Shown here: positions 1-3,911 of the stretch, piece by piece
How positions within the stretch are numbered: position 1 is the first letter of the stretch
Layout: every line of letters begins with the position of its first letter
Assembly: GCA_029239575.1 (NCBI GenBank)
Contig: JARBUP010000151.1
Coordinates: 1-6,851, forward strand
DNA from: Bacillota bacterium
GTDB lineage: Bacteria > Bacillota > Clostridia > Tissierellales > Sedimentibacteraceae
Direction: 5' to 3'
Length of the DNA stretch: 6,851 nt
Notes under the pieces: model-generated
Database searches by the model: none
Told to the model about the DNA's origin: nothing
The model's input: only the letters and a program-made list of their open reading frames with translations
Program-made: the position numbers and the translations under genes

Positions 1-577
1 CCCAGTTACCCCAGTCTTCAACATTTTCTAATGCTTTAATAGTCTTTTCAACCATACTTAAAGCTTTTTCACCTACTTCTATTGCTTCATCAGCTTCCCT
101 AATATTAGAACTAATATTATCTCTTCTTTTAATTAATCTTTTTAACTTTTCACATGTATCATTATCGCAAATTAATGATTTTTCAATTTTTTTATCTATT
201 AAACCTTCATATTCCGTTTCTTCACAATTAACTATTTTAGACATCTCATCAACGAGTTTCTTTGATTCTTCTACTAAATAATCAACATTATGTCTACACT
301 CATCATATATTAACTTTACTTTTAATGCTTCTTGCATCTCTATTTCAACTTGATCTTCTTTGCTATTCAATATAGTAAAAAATAATTTATTAATGCTGTC
401 AATATTTAAACTTAAAACTTTTTTATATTTTTTAGAATGCCCTTCAAGTAATTGATTTAAATGTAATTTTTCTCGTATTAAATCCTGTTCAGTTTGTTTT
501 ATAAGAGTTCTTAATTTACTTTTCTTTTGGATACATTCTTTCATGTTAATAATTTTATCATTATACTCAAGATGCAT
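1..577 (-). CDS. Coiled-coil protein of unknown function, 3' end cut off by the window edge
   Basis: The minus strand is open from position 685 to the left edge without a stop. I place the start at ATG 577 (MHLEYNDKII) because AAAGGAG lies 7 nt upstream of it. This gives 192 visible residues with no stop reached. The product is rich in Lys, Glu, Asn and Leu and predicted almost wholly helical, with heptad-like runs such as KKSKLRTLIKQTEQDLIREK. A central segment (LFFTILNSKE, then EALKVKLIYDEC) and the last visible residues (EDWGNW) resemble, from memory, an unnamed Firmicutes coiled-coil family. Its members carry an LFYTIL-NKE block, an AKLKYDEC block and a WGTWD motif near the C-terminal third. 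That match is recall, not a search. No enzymatic motif is visible. An in-frame upstream ATG at 685 would add 36 residues with a hydrophobic segment. Function is unknown; that it is a real gene is well supported by the length of open frame and the RBS. Confidence 0.78.
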   Translation of the reverse strand, partial: MHLEYNDKIINMKECIQKKSKLRTLIKQTEQDLIREKLHLNQLLEGHSKKYKKVLSLNIDSINKLFFTILNSKEDQVEIEMQEALKVKLIYDECRHNVDYLVEESKKLVDEMSKIVNCEETEYEGLIDKKIEKSLICDNDTCEKLKRLIKRRDNISSNIREADEAIEVGEKALSMVEKTIKALENVEDWGNW

Positions 578-584
578 TTTGTTT

Positions 585-591
585 CTCCTTT
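585..591 (-). promoter_or_regulatory. Ribosome binding site that favours the 577 start
   Basis: On the minus strand the sequence reads AAAGGAG, followed by AAACAAA and then ATG 577. This is a near-perfect Shine-Dalgarno site with 7-nt spacing. The other candidate start, ATG 685, is preceded only by AGTAAAG directly against the start codon, a much weaker site. The same bases also encode Gln-Arg-Arg-Asn if translation begins at 685, so the site sits inside the longer frame. Confidence 0.75.
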
Positions 592-721
592 GTTTCATTG
601 CTATATTAATAAATAACCATATTATAATTATTGGTATTAGTATGTTTAAACAAATTAATATGTATAATTTTTGTTTGCTAAGCATCTTTACTATATAAAT
701 TATTTTTTGATTTCTGATGCT

Positions 722-742
722 TGATATAAAAAAATTATATCA
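722..742. repeat. Perfect 8-bp inverted repeat overlapping the leftward promoter
   Basis: TGATATAA and TTATATCA are separated by five A residues. The right arm contains most of the -10 hexamer of the leftward promoter, and the palindrome spans the predicted transcription start near 727. That placement is what a repressor operator would have. AT-rich palindromes also arise by chance in DNA of this composition, and I cannot assign it to a known regulator. Confidence 0.4.
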
Positions 743-762
743 CATTTCAATATATCATACAA
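734..762 (-). promoter_or_regulatory. Probable sigma-A promoter for the coiled-coil gene
   Basis: Read on the minus strand, TTGTAT (762-757) is followed after exactly 17 nt by TATAAT (739-734). TGA immediately before the -10 box makes it an extended -10 promoter. Transcription would start near 727, about 40 nt before ATG 685 and about 150 nt before ATG 577. The RNA would therefore cover the optional membrane-anchor extension. Confidence 0.6.
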
Positions 763-841
763 ACAGTTTTTTAGTTGTAAAATACAAGGAATACGATAAC
801 ACACAAAAAAATATTTCAACAAAATTTTCATTTAATAATAG

Positions 842-870
842 TTGAATATCCGTTTTTTGTAATGTATAAT
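842..870 (+). promoter_or_regulatory. Probable sigma-A promoter for the DUF1858 gene
   Basis: TTGAAT at 842-847 and a consensus TATAAT at 865-870 are separated by 17 bp. The predicted start near 877 leaves a 5' leader of about 40 nt before the ATG at 917. Because transcription would begin at about 877, an ATG at 875 cannot be the translation start from this promoter. Confidence 0.7.
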
Positions 871-905
871 ATTATTGGTAATTATAACGTTTACTAATAA
901 AAATT

Positions 906-910
906 GGAGG
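906..910 (+). promoter_or_regulatory. Ribosome binding site fixing the DUF1858 start
   Basis: GGAGG lies 6 nt before ATG 917. No comparable site precedes the in-frame ATG at 875, so the shorter 61-residue product is the right reading. Confidence 0.8.
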
Positions 911-916
911 CTCAAA

Positions 917-1102
917 ATGGAAATAACTAAAGAAATGATCATTCATGATATTTTAATGGCAAGACCTGATTCAGCAGAAATTTTAATTGCTCATGGAATG
1001 GGTTGCGTTGGATGTCCAAGCTCTCAAATGGAAACATTAGAAGAAGCAGCATTAGTTCATGGAATGAATCTTGATATTTTAATGTCTGCTTTAAATAAAT
1101 AA
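917..1102 (+). CDS. DUF1858 domain protein (hybrid cluster protein-associated redox disulfide domain)
   Basis: A 61-residue protein that is essentially one DUF1858 domain. The diagnostic features are the opening EITKEMIIHDIL, the RPDSAEIL segment, and HGMGCVGCPSSQMETLEEAA with its CXXC pair (Cys30 and Cys33), followed by a Leu/Ala-rich final helix. The family is known as a small helical redox-disulfide domain often found next to, or fused with, hybrid cluster (prismane) proteins. Direct biochemical evidence for its role is thin. No signal peptide or membrane segment is seen, so it should be cytosolic. Here it stands alone: its own promoter lies upstream and a strong terminator starts 26 nt after the stop. 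No hybrid cluster gene is in the window. The start is set by GGAGG at 906-910; the in-frame ATG at 875 adds 14 residues that do not belong to the domain. A thiol-redox or metal-cluster helper role is inferred from the CXXC only. Confidence 0.93.
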   Translation: MEITKEMIIHDILMARPDSAEILIAHGMGCVGCPSSQMETLEEAALVHGMNLDILMSALNK

Positions 1103-1127
1103 TTAATTAATAATACATACAAAAGAC

Positions 1128-1153
1128 AAAAACCGGCATTTAAGCCGGTTTTT
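1128..1153. terminator. Perfect intrinsic terminator, probably bidirectional
   Basis: AAAAACCGGC pairs perfectly with GCCGGTTTTT around a 6-nt loop (ATTTAA): a GC-rich 5-bp core flanked by five A-T pairs. It follows the DUF1858 stop by 26 nt. The T-run is present on both strands, so it may also stop leftward transcripts from the convergent PLP-enzyme gene that ends at 1254, about 100 nt away. Confidence 0.88.
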
Positions 1154-1253
1154 ATATTTTAAAAGCATTTAATTAACAGTAGTTAAATTAATTGCTTGTT
1201 AATTATATTGTGCTCTTATTTATAATTTATATTATGCAAATTTTTAACAGATT

Positions 1254-2321
1254 TTACAGTTTAAATTCTTTTTGAGATTCTCCCCAAAGTTCTTCTTGCA
1301 TTGCTTCTGAATGACTTTCCGAAAATATTCCTGGTGCTCCTCCAGTATGAAGTAACATCACATTGCTACCTTTTGGAATTTTTCCTGATTCAATCATTTC
1401 AATCATTCCTCTGAATGTTTTTCCTGTATAACAAGGATCAAGAATTATAGCCTCTTCTCTTGCCATCATATATACATATTTTCTTGTTAATTCATCCGGT
1501 ACATTGTAACTTATTCCAACAAATCCATCTTCAATCCACATATCACTTAATTTAACGTCAACATTTAATTGTAGGAATTCATTAGTTTGTTTTATATAAT
1601 CTACTTTTTCTTGTAATTCTGCTTCATTTTTGTGAGAAACTGATATTCCTATTGTTTTAAATCCTGTATTAAAATATTTAGAACCTAAATACATTCCTCC
1701 AAATGTTCCTACTGAACCAAATCCTGTAAAAACATAATCCATTTTTACATTCATTTCTTCAAGTTGATCTTTTATTTCTTTTGCTGCCATAACATAACCT
1801 GCAGCACCAACTGGGGAACTTCCACCAACAGGTATGTTATATACTTTATCTCCCATGTTCTGGTAGTATCTAAGAACTTCATTGGTTGTTTTTTCTAAAA
1901 GTTCAGCATATCTTTGTTTATAAACTTCCTTTGATTCATTTTTAAAACTACTATCATCCATGAAATATAAATCTGCACCCATCATTTTATCAAGAATTAA
2001 GTTGCCCGAAGCTTTTTTAGGTGCTGGCCCATCCATTATTATTCCACATTTTAAACCAAACCTTGCAGCAACTGCTGCAGTAAGTCTACCATGATTTGTT
2101 TGAGGTCCGCCATATGTTAACAAAACTGAACAGCCATTATTTAATGCATCCTTTAATAAATAATCTAATTTCCTTAGCTTATTACCGCCAAAAGCAAAGC
2201 CTGTTAAATCATCTCTTTTTATATAAATATTTGTATTATATTTTTTACTTATATTTTCAAGTTTATGTATTGGCGTATTTAAAAACCCCGTATTTATTTT
2301 TTCTAAATTTTCTATTTTCAT
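1254..2321 (-). CDS. PLP-dependent D-cysteine desulfhydrase / ACC deaminase family enzyme
   Basis: A 355-residue fold-type II PLP enzyme of usual family length. Visible motifs: KRDDLTG (35-41); FGGNKLRKLDYLL (44-56) with Lys48 as expected Schiff-base lysine; GGPQTNHGR (71-79); a phosphate-binding loop GFGSVGT (200-206); LDPCYTGK (294-301); LLHTGGAPGIF (323-333). ACC deaminases have Glu after the conserved Tyr (Glu295 in the Pseudomonas enzyme) and Leu in the HLGG motif (Leu322); here both are Thr (Thr299, Thr326). That pattern argues for D-cysteine desulfhydrase-type activity (D-cysteine to pyruvate, sulfide and ammonia) rather than cyclopropane opening. The usual Ser of GGIQSN is Thr75, which is unusual, so another amino acid substrate is possible. 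It is cytosolic, with no signal peptide. The start is supported by AAAGGGGG 9 nt upstream. It lies 89 nt downstream of the glutaredoxin gene on the same strand, with an inverted repeat in the gap. Confidence 0.9.
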   Translation of the reverse strand: MKIENLEKINTGFLNTPIHKLENISKKYNTNIYIKRDDLTGFAFGGNKLRKLDYLLKDALNNGCSVLLTYGGPQTNHGRLTAAVAARFGLKCGIIMDGPAPKKASGNLILDKMMGADLYFMDDSSFKNESKEVYKQRYAELLEKTTNEVLRYYQNMGDKVYNIPVGGSSPVGAAGYVMAAKEIKDQLEEMNVKMDYVFTGFGSVGTFGGMYLGSKYFNTGFKTIGISVSHKNEAELQEKVDYIKQTNEFLQLNVDVKLSDMWIEDGFVGISYNVPDELTRKYVYMMAREEAIILDPCYTGKTFRGMIEMIESGKIPKGSNVMLLHTGGAPGIFSESHSEAMQEELWGESQKEFKL

Positions 2322-2355
2322 AAAATATATCCCCCTTTATTTTTATGTAATATTA

Positions 2356-2384
2356 AAGTTGCAATTTATTTTAAATTGCAACTT
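2356..2384. repeat. 13-bp-arm inverted repeat upstream of the PLP enzyme gene
   Basis: AAGTTGCAATTTA and its exact reverse complement TAAATTGCAACTT flank a 3-nt loop. It lies 20 nt upstream of the PLP gene's Shine-Dalgarno run and 26 nt past the glutaredoxin stop (leftward transcription). As RNA it would make a stable stem, but leftward it is followed by TTTAATATTAC, a poor U-tract. It could be a weak terminator or attenuator for the glutaredoxin transcript, or a DNA operator with TTGCAA half-sites for the PLP gene. I cannot decide between these. Confidence 0.6.
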
Positions 2385-2385
2385 C

Positions 2386-2412
2386 ATATTTATTATATTT
2401 ATTATATTTATT
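2386..2412. repeat. Three perfect tandem copies of a 9-bp unit
   Basis: ATATTTATT is repeated three times without mismatch. The last copy overlaps the TAA stop of the glutaredoxin gene. Read leftward, the array creates two TATAAT hexamers nine bases apart (2406-2401 and 2397-2392). Neither has a recognisable -35 partner at 17 nt, so I do not call them promoters. Probably a slippage-prone microsatellite. Confidence 0.7.
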
Positions 2413-2635
2413 AAAGAATTTCATCTAATTTATTTTTATTAAAGCCTTCTATTACGTCTTCATCAACCATGATTATTGGAACTCCCATATATCCCATTGC
2501 CATTAATTCTTTTTTAGATTGAGGATCTGTTGAAACATTTTTTTCTTCATAAGAAAATCCTTTTTCCTTGAAGTATTCTTTTGCAGCAGTGCAATGTGAG
2601 CATGTATTGCTAGTATATATTTTTATTTTTTTCAT
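2411..2635 (-). CDS. Small glutaredoxin-family thiol-disulfide oxidoreductase
   Basis: A 74-residue single thioredoxin-fold domain of glutaredoxin/NrdH size. It opens with the first beta strand (KKIKIYTS), then the active site T-C12-S-H-C15 at the start of helix 1. It continues through a DPQSKKELMAMGYMGVPIIMV segment that contains the conserved cis-Pro (Pro53, after Gly51-Val52), and ends with EGFNKNKLDEIL, matching the usual GF plus last helix. The CSHC dithiol indicates disulfide reduction, with electrons from an unknown donor; no ribonucleotide reductase gene is in view to support an NrdH role. It is cytosolic. GGAGG lies 7 nt before the ATG. It may be cotranscribed with the PLP enzyme downstream, though the intervening inverted repeat could uncouple them. 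Assignment to the family is secure; the partner is unknown. Confidence 0.92.
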   Translation of the reverse strand: MKKIKIYTSNTCSHCTAAKEYFKEKGFSYEEKNVSTDPQSKKELMAMGYMGVPIIMVDEDVIEGFNKNKLDEIL

Positions 2636-2676
2636 GAGTAATCCTCCATTTAATATATAAATTATTTGTGAGTTAA

Positions 2677-2698
2677 TTTTATCATAATTTAGATAAAA
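2677..2698. repeat. 7-bp inverted repeat upstream of the glutaredoxin gene
   Basis: TTTTATC and GATAAAA are separated by 8 bp and lie about 42-63 bp before the glutaredoxin ATG, where a promoter or operator is expected. The shape loosely recalls Fur/PerR-type sites, but the match is not close enough to name one, and chance is plausible in such AT-rich DNA. Confidence 0.3.
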
Positions 2699-2778
2699 AC
2701 TCCATTAATTTTTAACACTTATATTAATTAATCTAAATATAAATTTTTTTAAATTCAGGCTATTCAAAACCCTTAAGA

Positions 2779-2849
2779 TGTCATTTAAACGCAGTGAAGA
2801 ATCTATTATTCATTGAAGTAATAATGTCCTTCGTTTCACTCAAATGACA
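2779..2849. repeat. Degenerate REP/MITE-like palindromic element
   Basis: The element begins with TGTCATTT and ends with its exact complement AAATGACA. Inside, the arms stay in register: after 9 diverged bases each has GAAG/CTTC, and an ATTATT/AATAAT pair closes a 9-nt loop (2811-2819). The left arm reads GCAGTGAAGAATCT and the right arm, reversed, GAGTGAAACGAAGG. From general knowledge this resembles the dispersed bacterial palindromes of the form TGTCATTnnGAGCGAAGCGAAGAATCT, found in many copies in diverse genomes. Compared with those it looks decayed. It sits between divergent genes, is distinctly richer in GC than its surroundings, and carries no coding capacity. Confidence 0.65.
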
Positions 2850-2981
2850 AAAATATTACTTTGTTATTAAGCTGAATAATATTTTATTTAATTTATATTA
2901 TAAATAAATCACAAAAATCGTTTAAAAGAATAATATAGTATATGTATTTATTTAAAAAAGATTTATGAAAGGAATGAAGCT

Positions 2982-3848
2982 ATGAATAACTGCAATATTT
3001 CTATAGTTGCTCCACAAAAAATTTTAAAAGGAGCAGGGCTTTTAAATACATCATTTTTACCTTCATTTACATATCAAATTAAAATAATTTTTAAAAATCA
3101 AAGCGATGATTTAGCTATTTGTTCATTTAGTTCAACTCTTGGAAACGGAATACGTTTTATGAATAATATTAAACACTCAGGTCCTGACCCATATATGCTT
3201 GAAAAAATTAATGTTGTTGAACCAAATGAATCAATTAAAAACAATAATGTAATTTTATTTGCTAACAATTTTATACTTTCCCCTAATTCTACAAATATAA
3301 TTACATTTGATTCAAGTCTATGCGATAAATATACTGTAAATAGTTTAGAAAATACTGGTCAAAAAATCCCACACGAAAGTAAAATACATTTTTATGGTCA
3401 TTTAATTTATGGTGAGTTAGGTGAACATGTTGTATCAAATAGCTGTGAATCAATAGCATGTGATTATGAAATATTAGTTTCCTGTGAAGATTCAGAAGTT
3501 TTACCTGGAGAAGAAACAAAGTTTTACATACAATGCAGGGCAGGACAATATGATACAATTAAAAGTGCTTATTTAAGATGCATACTTGATGAAGGTCTTG
3601 AATTCATACCTGATTCTTCTAATATAGAACCTAAAAAAAATTATAAATTTGATAAAAAAACAATATTGAAATGGGATTTAGGAAGTTTTCAACCAACTGA
3701 GGAAAAAAGGATTGGATATAAAGTAATAGTTAGTTCTGATTTAATGCCCGGTTCTATTTTAATAAATAAATTCAACACTAATTGTTTAAATAATTCTACA
3801 TACGACCAATGCCCAGCAAGCTGTGATTTTGAAATGAAAGTTATTTAA
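2982..3848 (+). CDS. DUF11-like repeat domain protein without a signal peptide
   Basis: A 288-residue protein of unknown function, start supported by GAAAGGA 8 nt upstream. It looks like two beta-sandwich modules. Residues about 1-160 form a poorly recognised first module. Residues about 161-288 match the DUF11 'conserved repeat' pattern: VLPGEETKFYIQC, LDEGLEFIPDSSNIEP, then LKWDLGSFQPTEEKRIGYKVIV and GSILINKF. DUF11 modules are normally found in secreted, often multi-repeat surface proteins, yet the N-terminus (MNNCNISIVAPQK) is not a signal peptide and there is no membrane segment, LPXTG or S-layer domain. It has 11 cysteines (4, 47, 114, 155, 160, 168, 185, 200, 268, 277, 281), many for its size. 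A spore-coat or exosporium protein made in the mother cell would fit both facts, but that is inference; no sporulation-sigma promoter was identified. It appears to be a single-gene unit ending at the 3879-3910 terminator. Confidence 0.82.
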   Translation: MNNCNISIVAPQKILKGAGLLNTSFLPSFTYQIKIIFKNQSDDLAICSFSSTLGNGIRFMNNIKHSGPDPYMLEKINVVEPNESIKNNNVILFANNFILSPNSTNIITFDSSLCDKYTVNSLENTGQKIPHESKIHFYGHLIYGELGEHVVSNSCESIACDYEILVSCEDSEVLPGEETKFYIQCRAGQYDTIKSAYLRCILDEGLEFIPDSSNIEPKKNYKFDKKTILKWDLGSFQPTEEKRIGYKVIVSSDLMPGSILINKFNTNCLNNSTYDQCPASCDFEMKVI

Positions 3849-3878
3849 TTACTGTTTTCTTATATACTCCTCCTCCCA

Positions 3879-3910
3879 AAAATGCTCCTGATAAATATCG
3901 GGAGCATTTT
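3879..3910. terminator. Bidirectional intrinsic terminator between convergent genes
   Basis: AAAATGCTCC (3879-3888) pairs perfectly with GGAGCATTTT (3901-3910). The stem extends inward by TGAT/ATCG (one G-U pair), giving 14 bp with an AAAT loop. It lies 30 nt past the stop of the DUF11-like gene and one nucleotide past the stop of the leftward LTA-synthase-family gene. T-runs occur on both strands (TTTT rightward, TTTTT leftward), so it should end both transcripts. Confidence 0.88.
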
Positions 3911-3911
3911 A

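Larger units (their letters stand above)
578..916. other. Divergent intergenic region between the coiled-coil gene and the DUF1858 gene
   Basis: This 339-bp AT-rich stretch separates two genes pointing away from each other. Bases 578-685 are still open in the coiled-coil gene's frame and encode a possible membrane anchor (IPIIIIWLFINIAM and preceding hydrophobic residues). The rest holds a leftward promoter (734-762) overlapped by a palindrome (722-742), and a rightward promoter (842-870). I see no other gene or structured RNA. Confidence 0.6.
2636..2981. other. Divergent intergenic region between the glutaredoxin and DUF11-like genes
   Basis: This 346-bp spacer separates genes transcribed away from each other. 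It contains the glutaredoxin RBS (2643-2647), a small palindrome (2677-2698), a 71-bp palindromic repeat element (2779-2849), and AT-rich DNA before the plus-strand gene. No open frame with an RBS is seen. I could not identify a convincing -35/-10 pair for either flanking gene. Confidence 0.6.

Noticed and set aside
875..916. Upstream in-frame ATG at 875 as start of the DUF1858 protein
   Set aside because: It lies at or before the predicted transcription start, has no RBS, and adds residues outside the domain; ATG 917 has GGAGG at ideal spacing.
1154..1253. Weak inverted repeats past the 1128-1153 terminator as a separate terminator for the PLP gene
   Set aside because: Pairing is imperfect and A/T only, with no clear stem plus U-tract; the 1128-1153 hairpin can serve both strands.
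2096..2323. 75-codon plus-strand open frame
   Set aside because: It lies antisense inside the PLP enzyme gene, has no RBS and gives a low-complexity Tyr/Leu-rich product typical of antisense AT-rich DNA.
2677..2698. Fur/PerR-type operator upstream of the glutaredoxin
   Set aside because: The arms and spacing do not match a known consensus closely enough to name a regulator; kept only as a palindrome.
2891..2905. AT palindrome ATTTAT-N3-ATAAAT before the DUF11-like gene
   Set aside because: Short and composed only of A and T; expected by chance in this composition.
3301..3558. 85-codon minus-strand open frame
   Set aside because: Antisense to the DUF11-like gene, no RBS, His/Leu-rich composition without any domain signature.
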